From positions 42,560 to 106,559 of the forward strand of contig DKPO01000017.1 of the NCBI GenBank assembly GCA_002471225.1: a stretch of 64,000 bases of DNA, given 5' to 3'. Origin of the DNA: Porphyromonadaceae bacterium UBA7332 (GTDB lineage Bacteria; Bacteroidota; Bacteroidia; Bacteroidales; UBA7332). A model generated the notes under the pieces. It had not been told where the DNA came from and searched no databases. It saw nothing but the letters and a program-made list of their open reading frames with translations. The stretch's first letter is position 1, and each line of letters opens with the position of its first letter. This document shows positions 1 through 8,548 of this stretch, piece after piece. The position numbers and the translations under genes were made by a program.

Positions 1-293
1 TAAGCGCCACCAAGCACGGCAGCAAACAGAGCAATATTGATAACTGTACTCATTGCTTTTTTAGGAGTCTCTTTAACTGACATTCCAAACTGGAAGATTG
101 CAAAACCAAAAGTTGCAACGATACCTACACCGATAAGGATATAGCCCCAGTTCAATAATAATTCTGTATTCTTTGGTTCCAGAACTTCTGCGTTCGGATC
201 AACATACCCGCCACCATAGTACAATCCTAAGACAACTACAGTAACTGCAAGCATTCCATAAAGAATCCAGTGTGCAATTTTACTGATTGACAT
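1..293 (-). CDS. Small membrane protein next to ExbB (partial, runs off left edge)
   Basis: The start codon is the ATG read leftward from 293; no stop is reached before the window edge, so at least 97 residues are present and the C-terminus is missing. Two hydrophobic segments are visible, roughly residues 8-24 and 48-68, separated by a short polar loop (YVDPNAEVLEPKN), so this is an integral membrane protein with two or more spans. It starts 8 bases after the ExbB-type gene and is on the same strand, which implies one operon. In Bacteroidota a small uncharacterised membrane protein commonly sits between exbB and the exbD genes; that parallel is from general knowledge. I cannot assign a molecular function. 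A supporting role in the proton channel complex is inference from position only. Confidence 0.7.
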   Translation of the reverse strand, partial: MSISKIAHWILYGMLAVTVVVLGLYYGGGYVDPNAEVLEPKNTELLLNWGYILIGVGIVATFGFAIFQFGMSVKETPKKAMSTVINIALFAAVLGGA

Positions 294-301
294 AGTCTAG
301 A

Positions 302-1102
302 TTATTTTTTGTATTTAAGATTGTATTTGATAACAAGGTCAAGAAGAGAGATAGAAGAATCTTCCATATCGTTCAAGATGCTCTCAACTTTAGCAAGGAT
401 GTAGTTGTAGAATAATTGAAGAATCAAAGCTACGATCAAACCACCGATTGTTGTAATCAAGGCTACTTTCATACCACCTGCAACAACTGTTGGAGAGATA
501 TCACCTACTTGTTGGATTTTGTCAAACGCTTCAACCATACCGATTACTGTACCCAAGAAACCTAGAGATGGAGCCATCGCGATGAATAGAGTGATCCAAG
601 AAAGACCTTTTTCCAAAAGACCAGCTTGAACACCACCATAAGAGATAACTGATTTCTCAACTACGTCGATACCGTAATCCATTCTCATCAAACCTTGGTA
701 GAAGATAGATGCAACTGGACCTCTAGTGTTACGACAAACAGTTTTAGCAGCTTCAACATCTCCTTTTTCAAGAGCAGATTCAACGCCAGCTAAAAGTTTT
801 TTAGTGTTAACCTCAGCAAGGTTCAAATAAATAATTCTTTCAATGATGAAAGCCATACCAAAGATAAGAGCGATCATTACGATAGACATAAAGAATGCGT
901 TACCTTCGATAAATTTAGTTTTTAATGCTTTGTGAAGACCTCCTTCAACATCAACTGGAATCTCAGCTGCTTCTTCTACAGCTGCAGTTTGTTGAGCTAC
1001 TTGTTCAGTTTGAGCAGGAGCTGCTTCTTGAGCGACAACGAATTGAGTTGTTCCCATCATAAGGAAACCAGACATTGCTAGAATTGCAAATAACTTTTTC
1101 AT
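302..1102 (-). CDS. exbB: ExbB/TolQ/MotA-family proton channel protein
   Basis: The 266-residue protein has the three-helix layout of the MotA/TolQ/ExbB family: TM1 near residues 70-93, TM2 near 166-190 and TM3 near 205-234, with a cytoplasmic loop between TM1 and TM2. The family signature is visible in the TM2 region (APSLGFLGTVIGMVEAF) and TM3 (GGMKVALITTIGGLIVA). The first 24 residues look like a cleavable signal peptide followed by a Gln/Ala/Glu-rich linker, an N-terminal extension that E. coli ExbB lacks but that is common in Bacteroidota. ExbB with ExbD converts the proton gradient into motion of TonB, which powers SusC-type receptors such as the two in this window. The downstream partner begins 8 bases later; ExbD itself is not in the window. 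A tonB gene lies 2.2 kb upstream on the same strand. Confidence 0.9.
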   Translation of the reverse strand: MKKLFAILAMSGFLMMGTTQFVVAQEAAPAQTEQVAQQTAAVEEAAEIPVDVEGGLHKALKTKFIEGNAFFMSIVMIALIFGMAFIIERIIYLNLAEVNTKKLLAGVESALEKGDVEAAKTVCRNTRGPVASIFYQGLMRMDYGIDVVEKSVISYGGVQAGLLEKGLSWITLFIAMAPSLGFLGTVIGMVEAFDKIQQVGDISPTVVAGGMKVALITTIGGLIVALILQLFYNYILAKVESILNDMEDSSISLLDLVIKYNLKYKK

Positions 1103-1188
1103 CGTTCTTTAATTTTAGGTTTGTTTTATTGGTTTGTTACTATTTTAATTAATTTCTGCTTTATATCTGTCTTAAAATAACAGATTTG

Positions 1189-1276
1189 CGGAGTGAGGGG
1201 GATTCGAACCCCCGAAACGCTTTTGGCGTTTACACGCTTTCCAGGCGTGCCTCTTCAACCACTCGAGCACCACTCC
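1189..1276 (-). tRNA. tRNA-Ser (anticodon GGA)
   Basis: Read on the minus strand, a 7-bp acceptor stem (GGAGTGG with TCACTCC), a D-arm beginning CTCGAGTGG, an anticodon stem CACGC/GCGTG with loop CTGGAAA, a long variable arm (AAACGC/GCGTTT) and a T-arm GGGGG-TTCGAAT-CCCCC fold as a class II tRNA of 88 bases. The long variable arm and the anticodon GGA identify serine, decoding UCC/UCU. CCA is not encoded. It lies in the 341-base gap between tatD and exbB. I looked for a direct copy of its 3' end elsewhere that would mark an integrated element and saw none. Confidence 0.96.
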
Positions 1277-1443
1277 CTTTAAATTTGAGCGGAAAAGTAT
1301 AAATTTTATTTTATAAATCGCATACGATTCCGCCACAAATGTAAATAAATTTCTTTCTAATCTTACTTTCGATGTAAATCTTTTATTCCCGAAAATGAAA
1401 AAAACTGAACTTTTTTTACTGTCAAGTATGCTTTTTTGTTAGT

Positions 1444-2217
1444 TTATTTACATTTTCGAAATGCATTGCTTGCATTTTGAGTTGTTATCGCTCCGATTTC
1501 GTCAATTTCTGTATTATATACTTCTGCTAACTGTTTAGCGATTATCGGTATATATGAAGGATGATTTCTTTTTCCGCGATAGGGAACAGGGGTAAGATAA
1601 GGTGCGTCTGTTTCAAGTACAATCCTTTCTAATGGTACACTTTTAAGTGTCTCACGTAAGGTCGTATTTTTGAATGTGACTACTCCGTTTATCCCCAGGT
1701 AAAAATCGCCTGCTTCAAGAATTCGCTTTGCGTCATCTGAGTTGCCTCCGAAACTGTGAAAAATACCACGTAAACCGTTGAATTTAGTCACGATTTCCAG
1801 GGTCTCATCCAGAGAATCCCGAGTGTGTATAACAACCGGCTTGTCAGACTCTATGGCCCATTGGAGCTGAATTTTGAAAGCTTTTTGTTGCTCTGCTATC
1901 AGTTCTTTACTCCAATAAAGGTCAATTCCAATCTCACCTATTGCGCAATAATCGTATTGATGCAGATGTGTGTGGATGATATCTAACTGTTTTTGATAGT
2001 CTTTTTCAACACTTGTCGGATGTAAGCCCATCATAATTTCGAAATAATCCGGATATTTACTTTGGAGTTGATGCATAGGTTCTATGCTTTCCAAATCTAC
2101 ATTCGGTAGATAAATCTTATCAATTCCGGCATTTTTAGCATCGCGAATTACATCATCAATATCTTCGATATAATCGTTCTGATATATATGTGAATGTGTA
2201 TCAACAAATTTAATCAT
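1444..2217 (-). CDS. tatD: TatD-family metal-dependent deoxyribonuclease
   Basis: A 257-residue TIM-barrel hydrolase. The N-terminal metal ligands DTHSH (H8, H10), the GEIGID segment, the PVVIHTRDS histidine, GIFHSFGG and the C-terminal LETDAPYLTP motif are all in the order and spacing of TatD/YcfH enzymes, which have 3'-5' exonuclease activity on DNA and a suggested role in DNA damage repair or quality control. I chose the ATG at 2217 (MIKFVDTHSH); a longer reading would need a TTG nine bases upstream. It starts ten bases after the stop of the polyprenyl synthase gene and is co-oriented, so the two are probably cotranscribed. Confidence 0.93.
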   Translation of the reverse strand: MIKFVDTHSHIYQNDYIEDIDDVIRDAKNAGIDKIYLPNVDLESIEPMHQLQSKYPDYFEIMMGLHPTSVEKDYQKQLDIIHTHLHQYDYCAIGEIGIDLYWSKELIAEQQKAFKIQLQWAIESDKPVVIHTRDSLDETLEIVTKFNGLRGIFHSFGGNSDDAKRILEAGDFYLGINGVVTFKNTTLRETLKSVPLERIVLETDAPYLTPVPYRGKRNHPSYIPIIAKQLAEVYNTEIDEIGAITTQNASNAFRKCK

Positions 2218-2227
2218 TTTGTTCAAT

Positions 2228-3205
2228 TTAGAACTCTCTGTACATTAATTTTTCTGCTAAATTCAATAACGGAGCTGTTTTTTCTGTTTCAAGACCTAAT
2301 TTCTTAAGATAATTCAGGGCTTCGTTATAATATTCTGTCATTAAAGTTTCTGCAATTTGCTTAACTCCAATCTGGTTGTATATCTCCGTAACAGCTTTAA
2401 TTTTGACATCACGATCAAAATCAACGGATTTAATCCATGTGTTCAGAGCTTCTTTTTGATGAGCATTTGCATGGTGCAGAGCTTGTATCAGGAGATATGT
2501 TTTTTTGTTGCTGACAATATCACCACCGATATTTTTCCCAAATTTTGATACATCTCCATAAACATCAAGTAAATCATCTTTTAGTTGGAATGCCAGTCCG
2601 ATCAGTTCTCCAAACTTGTATATGGCTTCTTGTTGATTTTCATCTGCACCGCCAATAATAGCCCCTGTTTTTAAGGCACAACCTAATAATACGGCTGTTT
2701 TCAGACGGATCATTTCAAGATATTCAGAAGCAGTAACATCTGATCTGGTCTCGAACTCCATATCGAATTGTTGCCCTTCGCATACTTCTAAAGCCGTTTG
2801 TGAGAATACCTGAAGAACAAGAGGTAGTTTGTCCGGGTTTGTTTTTGACAGATGTTGATATGCAACAATGAGCATGGCATCACCTGAAAGAATAGCTGAA
2901 TTTTCGTTCCATTTTTTATGGACAGTTGGTTTTCCTCTACGTATTTCGGCGTGGTCCATAACATCGTCATGTAAAAGTGTGAAGTTATGGAATATTTCGA
3001 TTGCGAGTGCGGCTGAAATAGCTTGTTCGTTTGTCCCGCCGAACATTAAATTTGACATTAAAGTTAATACGGGTCTGATTCTTTTTCCGCCTAAATCCAG
3101 AGTATAGCTGATTGGATCATAAAGATTCTTTGCAGATGATTCAAATTCTAAGTCCGATATTTTTCTATTAACTTCTGAAAGAAGTGTTTCAAATTGCGTA
3201 TTCAT
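2228..3205 (-). CDS. Trans-type polyprenyl diphosphate synthase
   Basis: A 325-residue all-helical prenyltransferase that condenses isopentenyl diphosphate onto an allylic diphosphate. The first aspartate-rich motif is DDVMD at residues 80-84 and the second is DDLLD at 210-214; GGKRIRP near 39-45 is the substrate-binding segment. There is no two-residue insertion in the first motif, unlike bacterial farnesyl diphosphate synthases, so a longer product (geranylgeranyl or a quinone side chain) is possible, but a Phe five positions before the motif leaves chain length open. I chose ATG at 3205; a TTG at 3226 would overlap the upstream terminator. It lies downstream of tonB, from which it is separated by a hairpin terminator, and directly upstream of tatD. 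Confidence 0.92.
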   Translation of the reverse strand: MNTQFETLLSEVNRKISDLEFESSAKNLYDPISYTLDLGGKRIRPVLTLMSNLMFGGTNEQAISAALAIEIFHNFTLLHDDVMDHAEIRRGKPTVHKKWNENSAILSGDAMLIVAYQHLSKTNPDKLPLVLQVFSQTALEVCEGQQFDMEFETRSDVTASEYLEMIRLKTAVLLGCALKTGAIIGGADENQQEAIYKFGELIGLAFQLKDDLLDVYGDVSKFGKNIGGDIVSNKKTYLLIQALHHANAHQKEALNTWIKSVDFDRDVKIKAVTEIYNQIGVKQIAETLMTEYYNEALNYLKKLGLETEKTAPLLNLAEKLMYREF

Positions 3206-3228
3206 ATTTCTTGGGGTTGGGTACAAAT

Positions 3229-3261
3229 AAAAAGAGGCTACACAAATGGTAGCCTCTTTTT
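3229..3261 (-). terminator. Rho-independent terminator after tonB
   Basis: A 12-bp perfect stem (arms 3230-3241 and 3249-3260, core GAGGCTAC/GTAGCCTC) with a 7-base loop is bordered by A- and T-runs, so it can act on either strand. It sits 13 bases past the tonB stop codon and just upstream of the polyprenyl synthase start, which supports separate transcription of the two genes. Confidence 0.85.
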
Positions 3262-3273
3262 ATAATAAATTTT

Positions 3274-3963
3274 TTATTGTAGTCTGAAGTTAATCGGAAG
3301 TGTGTATTTAACACGTACCGCTTTACCGCGTTGCATTCCGGGTGTCCATGCAGGCATGGTGTTAATAACTCGGATAGCCTCTTTATCTAGAGACGGGTCA
3401 ACTCCTCTTACTACTACAGGGTCTACTACTTTACCGTCCTTGTTTACAGTGAACGAGCAGATAACACGACCTTGAATACCGTTTTCTTGTGCAATTACCG
3501 GATATTTTACTGCTTTAGCAATAAATTTAAGAAGTTCACTTTCTCCACCCGGGAATTGAGGCATTTTTTCAACAACTGTAAAGATTTGGTGTTCTGTCGG
3601 GTCTTCTTCCTCAACAACAGGAGGAGCAAACACGATTTCTACCTTTTTGTCTTTATCATCCTCAGTTGATTGAATTTCAACATTCTCAACTTTAGTGTCG
3701 TTGTCAACGATTGTGATCTCTTCAACAACTACTTCCTGTACCGGAGGTGGGGGAGGAGGAGGAGTTTCTAATTGCTCGGTAATCGGAATTAACTCTTCTT
3801 CAACAAAAATATCAGAAACGCCGTCCATGCTGGCTTTCTTCACATCTTTGTTTGTCCATTCAAATCCTACGAAAATAACCGCAAGAATGAATACATAACC
3901 TAAAAGAACAAATATCAATTTTTTGCTCTCCAGATCAGCTTTGGGTGATTTTTTTATTTCCAT
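3274..3963 (-). CDS. tonB: Energy transducer TonB
   Basis: A 229-residue protein anchored by one N-terminal transmembrane helix (about residues 14-34), followed by an acidic stretch, a run of seven prolines near residue 64, a Val/Glu-rich periplasmic linker and a C-terminal TonB domain (about 145-229: YPVIAQENGIQGRVICSFTV, then PAWTPGMQRGKAVRVKYTLP). TonB transmits energy from ExbB/ExbD to outer-membrane receptors. The proline-rich segment is short, as is usual in Bacteroidota. I chose the ATG at 3963 because the upstream TTG at 4011 gives an N-terminal extension without family likeness. The gene ends in a strong terminator and has an ExbB homologue 2.2 kb downstream, so the two parts of the system are near each other but not in one obvious operon. 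Confidence 0.92.
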   Translation of the reverse strand: MEIKKSPKADLESKKLIFVLLGYVFILAVIFVGFEWTNKDVKKASMDGVSDIFVEEELIPITEQLETPPPPPPPVQEVVVEEITIVDNDTKVENVEIQSTEDDKDKKVEIVFAPPVVEEEDPTEHQIFTVVEKMPQFPGGESELLKFIAKAVKYPVIAQENGIQGRVICSFTVNKDGKVVDPVVVRGVDPSLDKEAIRVINTMPAWTPGMQRGKAVRVKYTLPINFRLQ

Positions 3964-4178
3964 ATTGTTTAGTATTATATTTCTCGGTTCGAATTTGTCG
4001 TAAATAACCAATGACTTGGTGCAAATGTAATATTTTTTTTATTGTGCCAATTTCTAATCGATTATTTTTTTGGACTTAAGGCGTAAAAAATGGACACGAA
4101 AGCTATTTTCTACTTGTATAACAAAGTAAACAGGCTAAAAGGTTCTTACCTGAAAGCCTATTTAAATTATTAAAACAT

Positions 4179-6272
4179 TTATTCTTTAGAGAAATTATTT
4201 AGACCTTCATTTAAAAATTCCAGGAACTTATTTGCATTTGGATCAAATGCGAAATTTTCATTTGTAAGTACTGTTCCGTCAGGATTCAGGATTACGTAAT
4301 ATGGCTGAGCGTTAGCCTTGAATTTTGTGATTTGAAGTTCCGCATTTTTCTGACTTAATAACTTTGCTTCACGGCCATTACGGTCTGTAAACCATTCGTC
4401 CTTAGGTAACTCAATAGTTCTCTCATCAACATATAATGCAGCAATGATAAAATCATCACGAAGCGTTTTAAGAACTTGCGGATCAGACCAAACTTGTTGT
4501 TCCATTTTGCGACAGTTCACACAAGCTTTACCTGTGAAATCTAAAAATACCGGTTTGTTTAGCTTTTTAGCACATGCCAATGCCTGATCATAATCAAAAT
4601 ATCCTTTTAATCCGTGAGGCAACGATAATTTTTCCGCATATTTTGGTTTCTCGCACAATTCAAAAGCTGAAGTATTGGTTGATGAAGGAGCTGATACAGA
4701 TACCTCACGAATAGATTTTTCGATATTGAAATCCTGATTCTTAATACTTGGCATCCAACCGGAAAGAGCATTAAGCGGAGCACCCCACATCCCAGGGATC
4801 ATATAGACTACAAAAGTAAATGTTACGATTGATAATAATAATCGGAACCAGCTTTTAACTACAGGAGAATCGCTGTCGTGAGGGAATCTGATTTTTCCTA
4901 ATAAATAGAATCCAAGCATCGTGAAAATTACGATCCACGCAGCTAAATAGATTTCACGATCTAAAAGTCTCCATCCGTATACTTCATCCGGAGTGTTGAT
5001 AAACTTAAGCGCAAATGCTAACTCAACAAATGCCAGACATACTTTTACTGAGTTTAACCATCCTCCTGATTTAGGTAGCTTATTCATTAGCTTAGGGAAG
5101 AATGCAAAGAAAGTAAAAGGAATAGCAAATGCCAGAGAGAATCCGACCATACCAACGATAGGACGAATCACTTCTCCTCCTACAGCACTAATTGCTACAG
5201 TTCCGGCAATCGGGAGAGTACATGAAAATGAAACTAACACAAGAGTCAGAGCCATAAAAATAGGACCGATAAAATCGCCTTTATCTTCGTTAGCAACACT
5301 TTTATTTACAAGGAATGAAGGTGCCTGAATTTCGAAATAACCAAAAAGTGAAATAGCAAACACAACGAAGATTCCAGCAAATAAGAAGTTTGGTAACCAA
5401 TGTGTACTCATTAGATTAGCAAAATTCTCGCCGAAAACCATTGCTAACACAGTTCCGAATATAGTATAGATTAAAACGATTGAGACACCATAGATTATAG
5501 CTTGTAATTTTCCTTTGGATCCACTTTTGATAAAGAACGATACAGTCATTGGAATCATTGGGAATACACAAGGCGTTAAAAGACCAACGAAACCTCCTGC
5601 AAAAGCAATCCAGAAGAATTTCCATAACGAATCTTCTTTTTCCTGAGTTGGAGCCGACGCGTTTGAGTCAGGAGTAACAGTCTCTGTAGTTGTTTCAGTA
5701 ACTGTTGTCGTATCTACGCCGTCTGTCACAGTGACAGTTTCTGTTTTCACAATTTTTTCAACAGGAGCTATTGGTTCAACAGGTGCAACAGCCTCTGCTT
5801 TCGGAGCTTTATATCCTTTGATTTTTACCGAAATCGGGTTGTCGAAAAAAGGTACACAGCTGCCGTCGTTACATACCATATAGGTAAATGATCCGCCAAT
5901 AGTAAAATCTTTATCTGAAAGAACTTTTATTTTTTGCACGAACACAGCTTTAGTATCGAAGTAGGTTACTTCAGCTCCAAATTCCTCCTGGAACTTGGTA
6001 ATTCCTTTAGGTTCGCCAGGCTTTCCTACTAATTCGAAGTCTTTACTTTTCTCAAAACTGAACTCTGTAGGTATAGGTCCATTTTCGACTGCCTTTTGCG
6101 AATATAAATGATACCCGGGATCAATAGTTGCTGTAATAGTAATCTCTGCCATATCAGTATCCCCGATTTGCTTCGATGAAAATGACCATTTTACGGGGTC
6201 ACTTAGTTGAGCAAACACCATCGTAGAGAACACAAATAATGATAAGAGAGTAGCAAAAATTTTTCTTTTCAT
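4179..6272 (-). CDS. dsbD: DsbD-type protein-disulfide reductase
   Basis: A 697-residue inner-membrane protein that carries electrons from cytoplasmic thioredoxin to the periplasm. Residues 1-21 are a signal peptide. The N-terminal immunoglobulin-like domain carries the Cys pair VCNDGSC; a Thr/Val/Glu-rich linker follows (about 165-215). The central part has about eight membrane helices with the paired intramembrane cysteines in LLTPCVFPMIP and VSFSCTLP. The C-terminal thioredoxin-like domain has the redox motif CVNC in FTGKACVNCRKME. All three cysteine pairs of DsbD are therefore present. It may support folding or cytochrome and lipoprotein maturation in this lipoprotein-rich genome; that last point is inference. 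It stands alone, 215 bases upstream of tonB. Confidence 0.93.
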   Translation of the reverse strand: MKRKIFATLLSLFVFSTMVFAQLSDPVKWSFSSKQIGDTDMAEITITATIDPGYHLYSQKAVENGPIPTEFSFEKSKDFELVGKPGEPKGITKFQEEFGAEVTYFDTKAVFVQKIKVLSDKDFTIGGSFTYMVCNDGSCVPFFDNPISVKIKGYKAPKAEAVAPVEPIAPVEKIVKTETVTVTDGVDTTTVTETTTETVTPDSNASAPTQEKEDSLWKFFWIAFAGGFVGLLTPCVFPMIPMTVSFFIKSGSKGKLQAIIYGVSIVLIYTIFGTVLAMVFGENFANLMSTHWLPNFLFAGIFVVFAISLFGYFEIQAPSFLVNKSVANEDKGDFIGPIFMALTLVLVSFSCTLPIAGTVAISAVGGEVIRPIVGMVGFSLAFAIPFTFFAFFPKLMNKLPKSGGWLNSVKVCLAFVELAFALKFINTPDEVYGWRLLDREIYLAAWIVIFTMLGFYLLGKIRFPHDSDSPVVKSWFRLLLSIVTFTFVVYMIPGMWGAPLNALSGWMPSIKNQDFNIEKSIREVSVSAPSSTNTSAFELCEKPKYAEKLSLPHGLKGYFDYDQALACAKKLNKPVFLDFTGKACVNCRKMEQQVWSDPQVLKTLRDDFIIAALYVDERTIELPKDEWFTDRNGREAKLLSQKNAELQITKFKANAQPYYVILNPDGTVLTNENFAFDPNANKFLEFLNEGLNNFSKE

Positions 6273-6894
6273 TGAACTGTGTATTAAAATTGTGATTTTG
6301 TTTATTAATTAGAATGCGAATCTAAGAAAAATAATTCTTAAAATCTTCGTGCATACATCAGTAACCACTATTTTTTATTATTTTAAATTCTATAATCTTT
6401 GTTTTTTACTTTTCTCAATCCATTTTGTGTGCGATTGTAAGCTATTTATGTTGATTCATATAAGTAATATGCCTTTTGAATAATAGATTTAATCTTATTG
6501 CTCGTTTGTACTAATAAATAGATGTTTTTCTGCTGAGTTTAGAGTTACGTTATGCATGTTTTTGTATTAAGTATTTTTTATCTATAAACAGGGCTTTTAA
6601 TAGGTGTCGGGATTATATTTTATCATGATTAAGTCTAGATTCCGTCTGTCTTAATAATGAAAAGGGACGATAATATTTAATTTTGCATTTTGATAAAATG
6701 TATAAATAAAATGTTTCGAATATTTTATTATCACAAAAAACAGTTTAATTTTGGGGCCGAAGAATCTTTTGATGAAAACAAAACAATAACAGTTTAACTG
6801 TATAAGTGAAGATTTTTTATTGTCTTCGATCTTTTCATACATTTGAATTTAATAAATAAATCAGTATATCTAAAACACTTTAAAAAAACCAGTC
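6273..6894. other. AT-rich intergenic region with one weak promoter candidate
   Basis: A divergent 622-base gap between dsbD and the kinase gene. No convincing gene is seen: the small minus-strand open frame at 6651-6842 is low in complexity and matches nothing I recognise. A TAATTTTG element at 6746-6753 resembles the Bacteroidota -7 box and could drive the kinase gene with a leader of about 135 bases, but no clear TTTG box stands at the right distance. Confidence 0.4.
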
Positions 6895-7980
6895 ATGAAT
6901 CCATTATTAGAAATAGCTTTAAAATTTAATATTGAGGGGAATATAGAATCGATTAATCCTCTTGGAAGTGGTCTTATCAATGATACTTATTTAGTTAAGA
7001 CAGAGTCAGAAGAAACACCTGACTATGTTCTTCAACGTGTTAATCATGCTATATTTAAAGATGTAGAGCTATTACAGAATAATATAAAAGTAGTTACAGA
7101 GCAAATTACTCGTAAGTTAACAGAGGCAGGAGAAACAGATATCGAAAGAAAATCTTTGCAAATTGTTCCTGCTAAAGATGGTAAACTATATTATTATGAT
7201 GGTGCAAATTACTGGAGAGTAACTGTGATGATTCCTCGTTCACGTACTTTGGAAACTATTAATCCGGAATCTTCTTATTTAACAGGTAAGGCTTTTGGTA
7301 AATTTCAATCAATGCTTGTTGACATTCCTCAGGGAGCTTTGGGAGAAACTATTCCAAACTTCCATAACATGGAATCTCGTTTAAAGGATTTCCGTATTGC
7401 AGTAAAAGAAAATAAAGCGGAGCGTCTTGATTCTGTACAATGGTTGGTTGATGAAATCGAAAAGCGTGCAGATGAAATGTGTAAAGCTGAATCTCTTTAT
7501 CGTGAAGGTAAGCTGCCTAAACGTATCACGCATTGCGATACAAAAGTAAACAATATGCTATTTGATGAGAATGGTGATGTACTTTGTGTTATTGATTTGG
7601 ATACGGTTATGCCAGGCTTTGTGACTTCAGATTTTGGAGACTTTATTCGTACAGCTGGTAATACCGGTGCTGAAGATGATCAGAATTTAGAAAATGTAAG
7701 TGTAGATATGGATATTTTCCGTTCATTTGCAAAAGGTTATATTGAAGGAGCTCGTTCTTTCTTGTTACCGATTGAGATCGAAATGTTACCATATGGAGCT
7801 AAATTACTTACTTATATGCAAACGGTACGTTTCCTTACAGATTATTTGAATGGAGATACCTATTATAAAATTAAATATCCTGAGCATAATCACGTAAGAA
7901 CAGTTGCTCAGTTTAAATTGCTGAATTCAATTGAAGAGAATGAAGCCGAAATGATTAAATTCATTAAAGAACAATTGTAA
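6895..7980 (+). CDS. Phosphotransferase of the N-acetylhexosamine 1-kinase type
   Basis: A 361-residue kinase of the aminoglycoside phosphotransferase/choline kinase fold. The nucleotide-binding start GSGLINDTYLV (about residues 24-34) and the segment QRVNHAIFKDVELLQNNI match the NahK subgroup known from Bifidobacterium and Bacteroides, which phosphorylates GlcNAc or GalNAc at C1. The catalytic loop THCDTKVNNMLFD (about 212-224) and the metal-binding segment VIDLDTVMPG follow, then DFGDFIRTAGNTG. Such an enzyme would feed amino sugars released by the GH84, GH109 and mucin-directed enzymes elsewhere in the window into central metabolism; this link is inference, since the gene is 14 kb away and on its own. 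The substrate is not settled by sequence. It ends at a strong bidirectional terminator shared with gldH. Confidence 0.85.
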   Translation: MNPLLEIALKFNIEGNIESINPLGSGLINDTYLVKTESEETPDYVLQRVNHAIFKDVELLQNNIKVVTEQITRKLTEAGETDIERKSLQIVPAKDGKLYYYDGANYWRVTVMIPRSRTLETINPESSYLTGKAFGKFQSMLVDIPQGALGETIPNFHNMESRLKDFRIAVKENKAERLDSVQWLVDEIEKRADEMCKAESLYREGKLPKRITHCDTKVNNMLFDENGDVLCVIDLDTVMPGFVTSDFGDFIRTAGNTGAEDDQNLENVSVDMDIFRSFAKGYIEGARSFLLPIEIEMLPYGAKLLTYMQTVRFLTDYLNGDTYYKIKYPEHNHVRTVAQFKLLNSIEENEAEMIKFIKEQL

Positions 7981-8000
7981 TTTCTCATTTGTCATAAAAA

Positions 8001-8041
8001 TAAAAGAGCTTGTTTCTGAAATGCAGAAACAAGCTCTTTTA
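8001..8041. terminator. Bidirectional terminator between convergent genes
   Basis: A perfect 18-bp stem (arms 8001-8018 and 8024-8041) with a five-base loop and A/T-rich flanks separates the plus-strand kinase gene from the minus-strand gldH. The right arm overlaps the gldH stop codon at 8039. Confidence 0.92.
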
Positions 8042-8548
8042 TTTTTGATCCATATCGACATGGAGTCCGATATCTGAAATGCCATAAAGATATTCATCTG
8101 ACATTAAATGTCTGATTTTGAATGTTTTCTCAGAGCTGTTTAGCGCTCTGAAATTTGGGTCAATCGTATCAGTTTGTTGATACAACGTTCCGAATCCCGT
8201 ACCTATAGGTTTTCCATTTAAGTCATTCAAATGAAGATGAATTGTATCCGTACTTATACAAACCGAATCGTTTTCAATTATCTGGAATTCAATCCACAAA
8301 TCCTGATAGGGATATTTTACATCTTTACGTGTTTCAAGTATGATTGGATATCTTTTCAGAGAATCTTCGAATTGCCTTTTGAAACAAACCGTATCTTTTC
8401 TTCCCCATTGCATTTTATTAAATGTGTGATAATCGAAAAAAATATCTTTGGGTTGGCAAGCATAGACAAAGCAAATAAAGAGGATGCAAAGCATCCCCTT
8501 TATTGAATATAATAGAATATTATTTCTTCTCTCTGTTTTTGTTTTCAT
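8039..8548 (-). CDS. gldH: Gliding-motility-type lipoprotein GldH
   Basis: A 169-residue lipoprotein. After a basic start (MKTKTERRNN) a hydrophobic stretch LCILFICFVYA leads to the lipobox cysteine (VYAC at about residues 30-33). The mature part resembles GldH: FFDYHTFNKMQWGRKDTVCF, then LWIEFQI, LNDLNGKPIGTGFG and RHLMSDEYLYGISDIGLHV. GldH is needed for gliding in Flavobacterium, but homologues are widespread in non-gliding Bacteroidales, where the role is unknown. The start lies inside the end of the PSP1 gene, with a 29-base overlap in a different frame, so translation is probably coupled. A longer open frame upstream in this frame is just the shadow of the PSP1 tail. Confidence 0.85.
   Translation of the reverse strand: MKTKTERRNNILLYSIKGMLCILFICFVYACQPKDIFFDYHTFNKMQWGRKDTVCFKRQFEDSLKRYPIILETRKDVKYPYQDLWIEFQIIENDSVCISTDTIHLHLNDLNGKPIGTGFGTLYQQTDTIDPNFRALNSSEKTFKIRHLMSDEYLYGISDIGLHVDMDQK

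Noticed and set aside
1189..1276. tRNA-Ser as an integration site
   Set aside because: No duplicated 3' end, integrase or change in gene content was seen on either side within the window.
2357..3107. Overlapping ORFs on both strands of the polyprenyl synthase gene
   Set aside because: They lie inside a gene with clear family motifs and carry no motif of their own.
4130..4170. Terminator after the DsbD gene
   Set aside because: Only a five-base pairing (AGGCT/AGCCT) with a long loop and no T-run; too weak to call.
6651..6842. 63-codon minus-strand ORF upstream of the kinase gene
   Set aside because: AT-rich, Phe/Ile/Lys-dominated translation without any recognisable motif; probably chance.
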